A DNA stretch of 64,000 nt from Burkholderiales bacterium (GTDB lineage: Bacteria; Pseudomonadota; Gammaproteobacteria; Burkholderiales; Casimicrobiaceae), in the NCBI GenBank assembly GCA_025927765.1, contig JAICKU010000008.1, positions 18,536-82,535 on the forward strand. Direction: 5' to 3'. The first letter of the stretch is position 1. Each line of letters begins with the position of its first letter. This document shows positions 21,205-32,961 of this stretch, piece by piece. The notes beneath the pieces are model-generated. The model saw nothing but the letters and a program-made list of their open reading frames with translations, ran no database searches and had not been told where the DNA came from. A program made the translations under genes and the position numbers.

Positions 21205-22353
21205 GTGACGACGACGCTGTTCGAACGGCCCACCGGGGGCGATCGCGCGCTCGTCGTCGCGCTCGACATCGGTCGCGAAGCCCACGCGTCGCGCCGCGAG
21301 GAAATCGAAGCGCTCGCGCAATCGGCCGGCGCGACGATCGTCGGCAACGTCGCCGGCCGGCGAAGCCGGCCCGATCCGGCGCTCTTCGCCGGACGCGGCA
21401 AGGTCGACGAGATTGCCGCCGCCCGGCGCGAAGGAGATGCCGATCTCGTGATCTTCGATCACACGCTGTCCGGCGTGCAGCAGCGCAACCTCGAGCAGGC
21501 GCTCGAATGCCGCGTCGTCGATCGCACGAGCCTGATCCTCGACATCTTCGCGCAACGTGCGCGCAGCGCCGAAGGGAAGCTGCAGGTCGAGCTCGCGCAG
21601 TTGAATCACATGGCCACGCGCCTCGTCGGCGGCTGGACGCACCTCGAGCGGCAGAAGGGCGGGATCGGCCTGCGCGGTCCCGGCGAGACGCAGCTCGAAA
21701 CCGACCGGCGATTGATCACGCAACGCGTGAAGCTCCTGCGCGAGCGCCTCGCCCGCGTGGCGAAGAGCCGCGCCACGCAGAATCGCGCTCGCCGGCGCGC
21801 GTCGGTGCGCACGGTCGCGCTCGTCGGCTACACGAACGCCGGCAAGTCGACCCTCTTCAATCGCATGACCGCCGCGAAGGTGTACGCGGCGAACCAGCTC
21901 TTCGCCACGCTCGACACCACGCTTCGCAGCGTGCACGTCGAGGACGCCGAGACGATCGTGCTGTCCGATACCGTCGGCTTCATCCGCGAACTGCCGCACG
22001 ATCTCGTCGCGGCATTCCGCGCCACGCTCGCGGAGGCCGCCGACGCCGACCTGCTGCTGCACGTGATCGACGCCAGCGCGCAAAATCGCCTCGAGCAGAT
22101 CGAGGCCGTCGACGCGTTGCTGGGGGAAATCGGCGCGGCCGACGTGCCCCAGATCCGCGTCTACAACAAGATCGATCTCGCCGCAATCCCGCCGGGCGTC
22201 GAGCGTGACGCCTGTGGTAACATCGCGTCGGTCCGCGTGAGTGCCGCGACCGGCGCCGGCCTCGCGATGCTGCGGGCTGCGCTTGCCGAGCGCTTCCCGG
22301 CGCCCCGCGCCGCGATTTCCGAACACATCGACACGCCGGAACGCTCCGGCTAG
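21205..22353 (+). CDS. hflX: Ribosome-associated GTPase HflX
   Basis: HflX is a GTPase that splits stalled or heat-damaged ribosomes. The 382 residues contain the N-terminal nucleotide-binding domain with GGWTHLERQKGGIGLRGPGE, typical of the family, then the G domain with GYTNAGKST (about residue 208) and DTVGFIRELPHDLVAAF. The start is GTG at 21205. No ATG lies between it and conserved sequence. The 117 bp between hfq and hflX hold nothing recognisable. Confidence 0.96.
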   Translation: MTTTLFERPTGGDRALVVALDIGREAHASRREEIEALAQSAGATIVGNVAGRRSRPDPALFAGRGKVDEIAAARREGDADLVIFDHTLSGVQQRNLEQALECRVVDRTSLILDIFAQRARSAEGKLQVELAQLNHMATRLVGGWTHLERQKGGIGLRGPGETQLETDRRLITQRVKLLRERLARVAKSRATQNRARRRASVRTVALVGYTNAGKSTLFNRMTAAKVYAANQLFATLDTTLRSVHVEDAETIVLSDTVGFIRELPHDLVAAFRATLAEAADADLLLHVIDASAQNRLEQIEAVDALLGEIGAADVPQIRVYNKIDLAAIPPGVERDACGNIASVRVSAATGAGLAMLRAALAERFPAPRAAISEHIDTPERSG

Positions 22354-22432
22354 CTCTTCGCTTGTCCCATTGCCCACGAGGGTGCGCCTTGCGCGCCGCA
22401 TGTTCCATGTCCGAAGCCCGCGCACTCCGAGT

Positions 22433-23626
22433 ATGTCGCTGAACGATCCCCAATGGGGCAAGCGCGGCAGCAACCAGAGCGGACCGCCCGACCTCGACGA
22501 AATCTGGCGCAACGTCAACCGGCGCATGAACGAGCTGTTCGGCCGCCGGCGCGAGCCGCAGGACAGCGGCGGCGGCGACGCCGGCCCGGGGCTGCGCCTG
22601 CCGCTCGGCGGCGTGGGCCTGCTCATCGTGCTCGTGGTCGTGATCTGGCTCGCGAGCGGCTTCTACATCGTCGACGAAGGCCGGCGCGGCGTGGTCACCC
22701 GCTTCGGCAAGTACACCGAGACGACGCAGCCCGGCCCGCGCTGGCATCTGCCGTTCCCGATCGAGGCCGTCGAGCTCGTCGACTTCTCGCAGGTGAAGAC
22801 GATCGAGATCGGCTACCGCAACACGCCGAAGAACAAGATCGACAAGGAAGCGGTGATGCTCACGGAAGACGAGAACATCATCGATATCCAGTTCGCGGTG
22901 CAATACAACCTGAAGAGCGCGGAAGACTACGTGTTCAACAACCGGCGCCCCGACCAGATCGTGGCGTACGTCGCCGAGTCTGCGATCCGCGAAGTGGTCG
23001 GCAAGTCGAAGATGGACTTCGCGCTCTACGAAGGGCGCGAGCAGATCGCGAAGCAGACCGAGCAGCTGATGCAGCAGAACCTCGACCGCTACGGCACCGG
23101 GGTGTTCGTGCAGAAGGTCACGCTGCAGAACGTGCAGCCGCCCGACAAGGTGCAGGCGGCGTTCGACGACGCGGTCAAGGCAGGGCAGGACCGCGAGCGC
23201 CTCAAGAACGAAGGCCAGGCGTACGCGAACGACGTCGTGCCGCGCGCACGCGGCATGGCGGCGCGGCTGCTGGAGGAAGCGAACGGCTATGCCTCCGAGG
23301 TCGTGCAGCGCGCGGAAGGTGACGCCGAGCGCTTCGAAAAGATCCTCGTCGAGTACCAGAAGGCGCCGGGCGTCACGCGCGAGCGGCTGTACCTCGACAT
23401 GATGCAATCGGTGCTCGGCAACTCGAGCAAGGTGCTCGTCGACCAGAAGAGCTCGAGCCTTCTTTACCTGCCGCTCGACCAGCTCGTGAAGCAGGCGACG
23501 CAGCCGTCGACAACGCCGCCGGATGCGACGACGCCGACCCGCATCCCGCCGCCGCCCGACGCGTCGATGCCGCTCGACGGCGGCACGCGCTCGCGCGAGG
23601 CGCTGCGCAACCGGGAGGGACGATGA
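22433..23626 (+). CDS. hflK: FtsH protease modulator HflK
   Basis: HflK with HflC forms a membrane cage (SPFH/prohibitin family) around the FtsH protease. The 397 residues start MSLNDPQWGKRGSNQSGPPD, a family-typical N-terminus. A glycine-rich segment, one membrane helix (about 61-80), and the SPFH domain (GRRGVVTRFGKYTE) follow. A coiled-coil region and a Pro-rich tail end the protein. The ATG at 22433 lacks a clear ribosome site, but upstream sequence is not family-like. The last 4 bases overlap hflC. Confidence 0.96.
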   Translation: MSLNDPQWGKRGSNQSGPPDLDEIWRNVNRRMNELFGRRREPQDSGGGDAGPGLRLPLGGVGLLIVLVVVIWLASGFYIVDEGRRGVVTRFGKYTETTQPGPRWHLPFPIEAVELVDFSQVKTIEIGYRNTPKNKIDKEAVMLTEDENIIDIQFAVQYNLKSAEDYVFNNRRPDQIVAYVAESAIREVVGKSKMDFALYEGREQIAKQTEQLMQQNLDRYGTGVFVQKVTLQNVQPPDKVQAAFDDAVKAGQDRERLKNEGQAYANDVVPRARGMAARLLEEANGYASEVVQRAEGDAERFEKILVEYQKAPGVTRERLYLDMMQSVLGNSSKVLVDQKSSSLLYLPLDQLVKQATQPSTTPPDATTPTRIPPPPDASMPLDGGTRSREALRNREGR

Positions 23627-24519
23627 AATTTTCGATACCTCTGCTCGCCGTCATCGTCGCGCTGCTGTTCATCGCGTCGCAGTCGATCTACACCGTCGAC
23701 CAGCGCAAGTACGCGATCAAGTTCCAGCTCGGTGAAGTGATCGAGACCACGAACAAGGCCGGTCTCTACTTCAAGCTGCCGCTCGTGCAGAACGTCAAGT
23801 TCTACGACAAGGTGAACCTGACGCTCGACAATCCCGAGCCCGATCGCGTCACGACGTCTGAGAAGAAGCCGCTGCTCGTCGACTTCGTCGTGCTGTGGCG
23901 GATCGTCGACGTGCGCCAGTACTACGTGTCCGTGCAGGGCGACGAGGAAGCGGCGCGCCGGCGGCTGTCGCAGACGGTGCGCGCGAACCTCGCCGAGGAA
24001 TTCAACAAGCACGACGTGCACGAGGCGATCTCGTCCGCGCGCGACAAGATCACGAGCGTCACGCAGCAGAAGGCGAACGCCGATGCGAAGTCGATCGGTG
24101 TCGAGGTGGTGGACGTGCGGCTGCGCCGCGTCGAGCTGCCGCCCGACGTGACGGGGCCCGTGTACCAGCGGATGGAATCCGAGCGGCGGCGCGTCGCGAA
24201 CGAGTTGCGCTCGCTCGGTGCCGCGGAATCGGAGAAGATCCGCGCCGATGCCGACCGCCAGCGCACGGTGATCCTCGCCGACGCCTACAGCCAGGCGCAA
24301 AAGCTCAAGGGCGCGGGCGACGCGAAGGCGTCGGCAATCTACGGGCAGGCGTACAGCGCAAACCCGGAGTTCTACGCGTTCTATCGCAGCCTCGAGGCGT
24401 ACAAGGCGACGTTCCGCAACAAGAGCGACCTGATGGTGCTCGACCCGAGCTCCGATTTCTTCCAGTACTTCAAGGATCCGGCGAGCGGACGCCCGCCCCA
24501 ACGCACGCCGGCGAAGTAG
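23623..24519 (+). CDS. hflC: FtsH protease modulator HflC
   Basis: This is the partner of HflK. The 298 residues begin with a membrane helix (LLAVIVALLFIASQSIYTVD). The SPFH domain follows (DQRKYAIKFQLGEVIET), then a coiled-coil rich in Arg/Glu/Ala (PVYQRMESERRRVANELRS). Translation is coupled to hflK through an ATGA overlap. The DUF2065 gene follows 9 bp later. Confidence 0.97.
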   Translation: MKFSIPLLAVIVALLFIASQSIYTVDQRKYAIKFQLGEVIETTNKAGLYFKLPLVQNVKFYDKVNLTLDNPEPDRVTTSEKKPLLVDFVVLWRIVDVRQYYVSVQGDEEAARRRLSQTVRANLAEEFNKHDVHEAISSARDKITSVTQQKANADAKSIGVEVVDVRLRRVELPPDVTGPVYQRMESERRRVANELRSLGAAESEKIRADADRQRTVILADAYSQAQKLKGAGDAKASAIYGQAYSANPEFYAFYRSLEAYKATFRNKSDLMVLDPSSDFFQYFKDPASGRPPQRTPAK

Positions 24520-24528
24520 GAGCAAGCC

Positions 24529-27079
<2,551 letters not shown>

Positions 27080-27087
27080 GTCTCCAG

Positions 27088-27618
27088 ATGACGCTCGACA
27101 TCGACTGGCCGCGCTACAACACGCTCGTCGAGAAGCTCGCGCTCGAAGTCCATCGGTCTGGCTTCCGCTTCAACCAGATCATCTGCATCGCCCGCGGCGG
27201 CTTGCGCGTCGGCGACGTGCTGTCGCGGATCTTCGACCAGCCGCTCGCGATCCTGTCGACGCACTCCTACACCGCGGACGGCGGCAAGATCCGCGGCGAA
27301 CTGGTGATCGCCGAGCACATGACGATGACGAAGCCGAGGCTCGGCGATCGCGTGCTGCTCGTCGACGACATGGTCGATTCCGGCCACACGCTCGCGGCGG
27401 TCCACGACGAATTGCCCCGGCGCTTTCCACACATCGCCGAGCTTCGCACCGCCGTGCTGTGGTGGAAGGCCTGCTCGGTGTTCAAGCCCGACTATTACGT
27501 CGATTACCTGGCCGAGAATCCGTGGATTCGCCAACCGTTCGAGGTGTACGACGATCTCGATCCGCAGCGGCTGGCGGCGCGCCTTGCGGCTACGCACATT
27601 GCGACCGACGAGGTCTGA
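27088..27618 (+). CDS. Purine-type phosphoribosyltransferase
   Basis: The 176-residue protein carries the PRPP-binding signature VLLVDDMVDSGHTL (about residues 90-103), an N-terminal ICIARGGLRVGDVLS loop, and the C-terminal YVDYLAENPWIRQPFEVYDD. The family includes xanthine-guanine and hypoxanthine phosphoribosyltransferases. The base specificity cannot be read. It is adjacent to purA and probably cotranscribed, which supports a purine-salvage role. Confidence 0.85.
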   Translation: MTLDIDWPRYNTLVEKLALEVHRSGFRFNQIICIARGGLRVGDVLSRIFDQPLAILSTHSYTADGGKIRGELVIAEHMTMTKPRLGDRVLLVDDMVDSGHTLAAVHDELPRRFPHIAELRTAVLWWKACSVFKPDYYVDYLAENPWIRQPFEVYDDLDPQRLAARLAATHIATDEV

Positions 27619-27654
27619 TCAGGGGAAACTTCGAGGGGGAACTTCGAAGGGAAT

Positions 27655-27741
27655 TGGTGCCCAGAAGAGGACTCGAACCTCCACAGTGTTGCCACCGCCA
27701 GGACCTGAACCTGGTGCGTCTACCAATTCCGCCATCTGGGC
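27655..27741 (-). tRNA. tRNA-Leu (anticodon CAG)
   Basis: On the minus strand the sequence folds as a class II tRNA. The acceptor stem GCCCAGA pairs with TCTGGGC, the anticodon stem CCAGG/CCTGG encloses loop TTCAGGT, and a long variable arm and a TTCGAGT T-loop follow. The loop gives anticodon CAG, reading CUG. The CCA end is encoded. A strong sigma-70 promoter lies about 20 bp upstream. Confidence 0.96.
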
Positions 27742-27759
27742 ATGCGTGACTAACCCGCG

Positions 27760-27788
27760 ATTTTAAATTTCACATCGAGTCTTGTCAA
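27760..27788 (-). promoter_or_regulatory. Sigma-70 promoter of tRNA-Leu
   Basis: On the minus strand TTGACA (27783-27788) and TAAAAT (27760-27765) are separated by exactly 17 bp. A CGCGGG discriminator follows the -10, typical of stringently controlled stable-RNA promoters. The -35 box overlaps the TTG start codon of rnr on the other strand. Confidence 0.85.
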
Positions 27789-30070
27789 AGACGATTCCGC
27801 TCCGCCGACGCGCTGCTGCGCGACCCCGCACGAACAAGGGCGCGGACGATGCCCTTCCGGCGCCGACGTGCGAAGCGATCCTGCATGAACTGACGGAAGC
27901 GGGCGTGCCGCTCGCGCCGGCCGAAGTCGCCGCGCGCCTCGCGATCGGCCGCAAGCAGCAGCACCTGTTCGACGCGTGCGTCGAAACGCTCGAGCGCGAC
28001 GGCGAGATCCTCGTCAATCGCAAGGGCGAGCTTTGCATCGTCGCCAAGCTCGACCTGATCCGAGGCACCGTGCAGGGACATCCCGACGGCTACGGCTTCG
28101 TCGTGCCCGACGAAGGCGGCGACGATTTGTTCCTGTCGCCGCGCGAGATGCACAAGGTGCTGCACGGCGACCGCGTCACGACGCGGCGTATCGGCTTCGA
28201 CCGCCGCGGACGGCCGGAAGCGGCGATCGTCGACGTGCTCGAGCGGGCGAACCGCGAAGTGGTCGGGCGCCTGCACGAAGAGCGCGGGCTGTGGTTCGTC
28301 GAAGCGGAGAACCGGCGCATCAACCAGGACCTGCTGGTGGCGCCCGACGGGCGCATGGACGCGCAGCCCGGGCAGGTCGTCGTCGTCGAGATCGTCGAGC
28401 CGCCGTCGGAGCACGGCGAGGCCGTCGTGCGCGTCAAGGAAGTGCTGGGGAGTCCCACCGACGCGGGCATCGAAATCGAGATCGCGCTGCGCAAGCACGA
28501 CCTGCCGTTCGAATGGAGCGTGGCCGCGAAGCGCCAGGCGCAGCGGCTGCCGGCGGAGGTGCGGCCGGCCGACTGCAAAGGCCGCACCGATCTCACCGAC
28601 CTCGCACTCGTGACGATCGACGGCGAGACGGCGAAGGACTTCGACGACGCCGTGTATTGCGAGCCCGAAGGCCGCGGTTTCCGGCTCGTCGTCGCGATCG
28701 CCGATGTCGCGCATTACGTGCGCGATGACGACGCGCTCGACCACGACGCGCGCGAGCGCGGCACGTCGGTGTATTTCCCGCGCCGCGTGATCCCGATGCT
28801 GCCCGAGGCGCTGTCGAACGAACTGTGTTCGCTGCGCGCCGACGTCGATCGGCTGTGCATGGCCTGCGACATGAAGATCGACGCGCGCGGCGCGATCACC
28901 TCCTACGCGTTCTATCCGGCCGTCATGCATTCGCGTGCGCGGCTCACGTATACGCAGGTGTATGAGTGGCTGCGCGATCCGGCGACCGCGAAGGGCACGG
29001 TCGGTGCGCCACTGCTGCCGCATCTCGCGCAGCTCTACACGCTCTACAAGGTCCTCTTCGCCGCGCGCGAACGCCGTGGCGCAATCGATTTCGACACGGC
29101 GGAGCTCGCGCTGCAGTTCGATCCGCAGGGCAAGATCGCCGGCGTCGTGCCCGCGCCGCGCAACGATGCGCACCGGCTGATCGAGGAATGCATGCTGGCG
29201 GCGAACGTGTGCGCGGCGAACTTCCTCACCGAGCACGAGCAGCCCGCGCTCTACCGGGTGCACGAGGGGCCGCCGCCGGAGAAGCTCGCGGCATTGCGCG
29301 AGTTCCTCGCGAGCTCGGCGCTGACGCTGACCGGCGGCGACTCGCCGACCGCGATGGACTACGCGGCGCTGATCGATCGCATTCGTGAGCGCCCCGACTT
29401 CGCCCTGCTGCAGACGGTGCTGCTGCGCTCGCTGTCGCGCGCGGAATACAGCCCCGACAACGTGGGACACTTCGGGCTCGCGTACGACGCGTATGCGCAC
29501 TTCACGTCGCCCATTCGCCGCTATCCCGACCTCCTCGTGCACCGCGCGATCAAGGCGGTGCTGGCGGGGAAACGCTACACGCCCAAGGGCGCGACGTGGG
29601 CCGAGTTGGGCGTGCACTGCTCGATGACCGAGCGGCGCGCCGACGACGCATCGCGCGACGTGCTGCAGTGGCTGAAGTGCTACTACATGAAGGACCGCAT
29701 CGGCGAGACGTTCGCGGGCACGATCAGCGGCGTCGCGAGCTTCGGCATCTTCGTGACGCTCGACGGGCTCGAGATCGACGGCCTCGTGCACGTCACCGAT
29801 TTGCCGCGCGATTACTTCCACTTCGACGGCGTGCGCCACGCGCTGATCGGCGAGCGCACCGGCCGCGTGTTCCAGCTCGCCTCGCGCGTGCGCGTCAAGG
29901 TCGCGCGCGTCGACCTCGACCGCGCGAAGATCGACTTCACGCTCGACGAATCGGCGCAGGTCGAAAAGGCTGCCGCCGTCGGCCGGCCGACGTTCGCCGA
30001 GCCGCTTGCGCGAAGCGATGGCACGCGCCGGATCGCCAAGCGCGCGAGTCCCGGCCGGCGTCGCCAATGA
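27782..30070 (+). CDS. rnr: Ribonuclease R
   Basis: RNase R is a 3'-5' exoribonuclease that digests structured RNA. The 762 residues contain an N-terminal winged-helix region (ILHELTEAGVPLAPAEVAAR), cold-shock domains (GTVQGHPDGYGFVVPDEGG), the RNB catalytic domain with ETAKDFDDAVYCE (metal-binding aspartates), and a C-terminal S1 domain from about residue 640 (GTISGVASFGIFVTL). The likely start is TTG at 27782 with a weak ribosome site. There is no ATG before the conserved part. It is coupled to serB by an ATGA overlap. No rlmB follows, although rnr-rlmB is the common pairing. Confidence 0.95.
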   Translation: MSKTIPLRRRAAARPRTNKGADDALPAPTCEAILHELTEAGVPLAPAEVAARLAIGRKQQHLFDACVETLERDGEILVNRKGELCIVAKLDLIRGTVQGHPDGYGFVVPDEGGDDLFLSPREMHKVLHGDRVTTRRIGFDRRGRPEAAIVDVLERANREVVGRLHEERGLWFVEAENRRINQDLLVAPDGRMDAQPGQVVVVEIVEPPSEHGEAVVRVKEVLGSPTDAGIEIEIALRKHDLPFEWSVAAKRQAQRLPAEVRPADCKGRTDLTDLALVTIDGETAKDFDDAVYCEPEGRGFRLVVAIADVAHYVRDDDALDHDARERGTSVYFPRRVIPMLPEALSNELCSLRADVDRLCMACDMKIDARGAITSYAFYPAVMHSRARLTYTQVYEWLRDPATAKGTVGAPLLPHLAQLYTLYKVLFAARERRGAIDFDTAELALQFDPQGKIAGVVPAPRNDAHRLIEECMLAANVCAANFLTEHEQPALYRVHEGPPPEKLAALREFLASSALTLTGGDSPTAMDYAALIDRIRERPDFALLQTVLLRSLSRAEYSPDNVGHFGLAYDAYAHFTSPIRRYPDLLVHRAIKAVLAGKRYTPKGATWAELGVHCSMTERRADDASRDVLQWLKCYYMKDRIGETFAGTISGVASFGIFVTLDGLEIDGLVHVTDLPRDYFHFDGVRHALIGERTGRVFQLASRVRVKVARVDLDRAKIDFTLDESAQVEKAAAVGRPTFAEPLARSDGTRRIAKRASPGRRRQ

Positions 30071-30921
30071 AACTGGCGAATGCCGATCTCGTGATCCAGG
30101 CGCCGCAGGTCCTGCGCGAGGATCTCGAGATCCTGCGCCTGATGACCGGCGCGCAAGGGGTCGAGCCGCTCGCGCGCGCGCAGTGCGACGCGTATCGGCT
30201 GCGCGAGCCCGATGCGCTCGCAGGCGTCGCCGAGGCGTGCACGGCAGCCGGCTACGACTTCGCGGTGGTGCCGCACGCGCGCACGCTCGACCGCGTGCGC
30301 CTCGTCGCGCTCGACATGGATTCGACGCTGATCACGATCGAGTGCATCGACGAGATCGCGCATCTGCAGGGCATCGGGCCGCAGGTCGCGGCGGTGACCG
30401 CGGCGGCGATGCGCGGCGAGATCGACTTTCGCGAAAGCCTCGCGCGCCGCGTCGCGCTCCTCGCGGGCCTGCCGCTCGACGCGCTCGAGCGCGTCTACGA
30501 CGAACGGCTGCAGCTGTCGCCGGGTGCAAAGCGGCTGTTCGAAACGCTGCGCGACGTGCGCGCGCAAACGCTGCTCGTCTCGGGGGGCTTCACGTTCTTC
30601 ACCGATCGCCTGCGCGTGCGGCTCGGCATCGACCACGTGCTCGCGAACACGCTCGAAGTCGCCGAAGGGCGGCTGACCGGGCGCGTCGTCGGCGACATCG
30701 TCGACGCCGACGCGAAGGCAAACGCGTTCTCCAGACTCGCCGAACGCTGCCGCGGAGACGAGGGGGCCGCCGTCGCGATCGGCGACGGCGCGAACGACGT
30801 GCCGATGCTGAAGCGCGCCGACGTATCGGTCGCGTACCACGCGAAGCCCATCGTGCGTGCGCATGCCACACACGCGATCGACCACTGCGGTCTCGACGCA
30901 GCGCTGAACCTCTTCGCCTGA
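30067..30921 (+). CDS. serB: Phosphoserine phosphatase
   Basis: SerB removes phosphate from phosphoserine, the last step of serine synthesis. The 284-residue HAD-superfamily protein carries motif I DMDSTLITIE (about residue 83, nucleophile first Asp), motif II LLVSGGFTFF, and motif III/IV with GDGANDVPML. The N-terminal 75 residues form an ACT-like region. The start overlaps the rnr stop. A palindromic repeat begins 2 bp after its stop. Confidence 0.95.
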   Translation: MKLANADLVIQAPQVLREDLEILRLMTGAQGVEPLARAQCDAYRLREPDALAGVAEACTAAGYDFAVVPHARTLDRVRLVALDMDSTLITIECIDEIAHLQGIGPQVAAVTAAAMRGEIDFRESLARRVALLAGLPLDALERVYDERLQLSPGAKRLFETLRDVRAQTLLVSGGFTFFTDRLRVRLGIDHVLANTLEVAEGRLTGRVVGDIVDADAKANAFSRLAERCRGDEGAAVAIGDGANDVPMLKRADVSVAYHAKPIVRAHATHAIDHCGLDAALNLFA

Positions 30922-30923
30922 AA

Positions 30924-30979
30924 AGCAGGGTCGGACTCCATGATTCGTCCTCGACAAATCAGTGGAGTCCGACCCTGCT
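30924..30979. repeat. Palindromic dispersed repeat, copy 2
   Basis: The 17-bp perfect arms AGCAGGGTCGGACTCCA (30924-30940) and TGGAGTCCGACCCTGCT (30963-30979) continue inward with TGATT/AATCA after a one-base bulge. It lies between the converging serB and iscA genes and could terminate both transcripts. Confidence 0.88.
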
Positions 30980-30991
30980 CAGGACCTCGTT

Positions 30992-31315
30992 TCAGACGTT
31001 GAACGACTCGCCGCAGCCGCACGAATCGCGGACGTTCGGGTTCGTGAAGCGAAACGCCGCGTTCAACCCGTCGCGCGTGTAATCGAGCTCGGTCCCTTCG
31101 AGCATCGGCAGGCTCTTCAGGTCCACCAGGATGCGCACGCCGTGGCTTTCGAATTCGGCATCGCCAGGGCGCACCTCGTCCGCGTACTCCACGTCGTACG
31201 CGAAGCCCGAGCATCCGGACCTTCGTACGCCGAGACGCAATCCGACGCCCTTGCCACGTTTCGCGAGATGGGCGGCGACGTGACGCGCCGCGCTTTCCGT
31301 CAGGGTGATGGCCAT
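30992..31315 (-). CDS. iscA: Iron-sulfur cluster assembly protein IscA
   Basis: IscA is an A-type iron-sulfur carrier. The 107 residues match E. coli IscA in length. The three conserved cysteines are present in RRSGCSGFAY and in DSCGCGESF at the C-terminus. The ATG at 31315 gives [17 protein letters not shown]. It overlaps the end of iscU by 16 bp, so translation is probably coupled. It is the last gene of the locus; no hscB, hscA or fdx follows. Confidence 0.93.
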   Translation of the reverse strand: MAITLTESAARHVAAHLAKRGKGVGLRLGVRRSGCSGFAYDVEYADEVRPGDAEFESHGVRILVDLKSLPMLEGTELDYTRDGLNAAFRFTNPNVRDSCGCGESFNV

Positions 31316-31725
31316 TTGAGTGGTTCCACAGGTTTCGCCGCTTCGCGTTCCGCGTGCTTGCCGCGGTAGTCGGCAACCGCATCGCGTATCGCGTCGAAGG
31401 CGAGGATCGAACAATGGAGGCGCTCGGGCGGCAGCGCAAGCGCCGAGGCGAGATCGGCGTGGCCGATGGCGAGCGCGTCGTCGAGCGAGCGGCCCTTCAG
31501 CCATTCGGTCGCAAGCGATGCGCACGCGATCGCCGCAGGACTGCCCTGCGTGCGGAATCGCGTGTCGGCGATCGCGCCGTCGCCGCCGACCTTGATCTGC
31601 AACTTCACGACGTCGCCGCCGGGCGCGCCTGCGCGCCCGGTGCCGACGTTCGCATCGTCGGCGGCGAACGCGCCGACGTTGCGCGGCCGTGCGAAATGGT
31701 CGAGCAGGAGCTCGCTATGAGCCAT
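31300..31725 (-). CDS. iscU: IscU-like scaffold lacking two cluster-ligand cysteines
   Basis: The 141 residues align with IscU along their length: [50 protein letters not shown] and [11 protein letters not shown]. The first ligand region is GAPGGDV instead of GAPACGDV, so the Cys37 equivalent is deleted. The second is TQGSPAAIA instead of TYGCGSAIA, so Ser62 replaces Cys63. Only the third cysteine (Cys105) and the neighbouring Asp38 remain, and a new Cys68 appears. The LPPVK motif recognised by HscA is LPPER (98-102). A canonical cluster cannot be held by the usual ligands, so function is uncertain. It sits between iscS and iscA and overlaps both. Confidence 0.85.
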   Translation of the reverse strand: MAHSELLLDHFARPRNVGAFAADDANVGTGRAGAPGGDVVKLQIKVGGDGAIADTRFRTQGSPAAIACASLATEWLKGRSLDDALAIGHADLASALALPPERLHCSILAFDAIRDAVADYRGKHAEREAAKPVEPLKWPSP

Positions 31726-32947
31726 GCGCAACCTCGGCTTCGCGCGGCGTCGCGCCCGCGGCAGCGAAACGCCCGCGCGCTTCGCGCGCTTCCCACAGCG
31801 GCGACAGCTCGCGCAATCGCGCGACCTGCTCGCGTATGCGCGCGATCGCGAAATCGATCTCGTCTTCGGTGCTGAAGCGCCCGACGGTGAAGCGGATCGA
31901 CGCGTGCGCGAGCTCGTCGCTGCGCCCGAGGGCGCGCAGCACGTACGACGGCTCGACCGACGCCGACGTGCATGCCGAGCCCGACGACACCGCGATGTCG
32001 GCGAGCGCGAGCAGCAGGCTCTCGCCTTCGACGTAACCGAAGGTCAGGTTCAGGTTGTGTGCGATGCGCTGCGCGAGATCGCCGTTGACGTACACGTCGT
32101 CGAGATCGCGAAGACCCGCCCACAGGCGATCGCGAAGCGCGCGGATGCGCGCGTTGTCTGCGTCCATCTCGAGCTCTGCGACCCGATACGCCTCGCCCAT
32201 GCCGACGATCTGGTGCGTGGGCAGCGTTCCCGAGCGCAATCCGCGCTCGTGGCCCCCGCCGTGCATCTGCGCCTCGAGCCGCGCACGCGGCTTGCGCCGC
32301 ACGAACAGCGCGCCGATGCCCTTCGGGCCGTACGTCTTGTGCGCCGAGAACGACATGAGGTCGACGGGCAGCGTCGCGAGGTCGATCGGCACCTTGCCGG
32401 TCGCCTGCGCGCTGTCGACGTGGAACACGATGCCGCGCGCGCGGCACAGCGCGCCGATCGCCGCGATGTCCTGCACGACGCCGATCTCGTTGTTGACGTA
32501 CATGACCGACACGAGCGTGGTGTCGGCGCGCAGAGCAGCTTCGAGGCGCGCAAGATCGAGCAAACCGTCGGCCGCGACGTCGAGGTACGTCACCTCGAAG
32601 CCCTCGCGCTCGAGCTCGCGCATCGTGTCGAGCGTCGCCTTGTGCTCGGTGCACACCGTCACGAGATGGCGTCCCTTGGCGGCATGGAAATGCGCGCTGC
32701 CCTTCAGCGCCAGGTTGATGGACTCGGTGGCGCCCGACGTGAACACCAGTTCCCGCGCCTCGCAGCCGACGAGCGACGCGATGCTCTCGCGCGCGGCCTC
32801 GACCGCCGCCTCCGCGTCGCGGCCGTACTCGTGCGAGCGCGACGCCGGGTTGCCGTAGCGCTCGCACAGGAACGGAATCATCGCCGCCGCGACCCGCGGA
32901 TCGACGGGCGTGGTGGCCGAATAGTCGAGGTAGATCGGAAGATGCAT
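31715..32947 (-). CDS. iscS: Cysteine desulfurase IscS
   Basis: IscS is a PLP enzyme that extracts sulfur from cysteine for iron-sulfur clusters and tRNA thiolation. The 410 residues contain [24 protein letters not shown], the PLP lysine in [12 protein letters not shown], and the active-site cysteine in [14 protein letters not shown]. The ATG at 32947 follows AGGA. It lies 14 bp downstream of iscR and overlaps iscU by 11 bp. The C-terminus is longer and more Ala/Glu-rich than that of E. coli IscS. Confidence 0.96.
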   Translation of the reverse strand: MHLPIYLDYSATTPVDPRVAAAMIPFLCERYGNPASRSHEYGRDAEAAVEAARESIASLVGCEARELVFTSGATESINLALKGSAHFHAAKGRHLVTVCTEHKATLDTMRELEREGFEVTYLDVAADGLLDLARLEAALRADTTLVSVMYVNNEIGVVQDIAAIGALCRARGIVFHVDSAQATGKVPIDLATLPVDLMSFSAHKTYGPKGIGALFVRRKPRARLEAQMHGGGHERGLRSGTLPTHQIVGMGEAYRVAELEMDADNARIRALRDRLWAGLRDLDDVYVNGDLAQRIAHNLNLTFGYVEGESLLLALADIAVSSGSACTSASVEPSYVLRALGRSDELAHASIRFTVGRFSTEDEIDFAIARIREQVARLRELSPLWEAREARGRFAAAGATPREAEVAHGS

Positions 32948-32961
32948 CGGCAATGTCCTGA

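Noticed and set aside
27619..27654. GGGGAAACTTCGA direct repeats just after the phosphoribosyltransferase gene as a possible attachment site by the tRNA
   Set aside because: Only short direct repeats, no integrase or matching second tRNA-end copy in the window.
30067..30921. serB following rnr in place of the expected rlmB
   Set aside because: Probably an ordinary local rearrangement; the ATGA coupling is normal and nothing else marks the junction.
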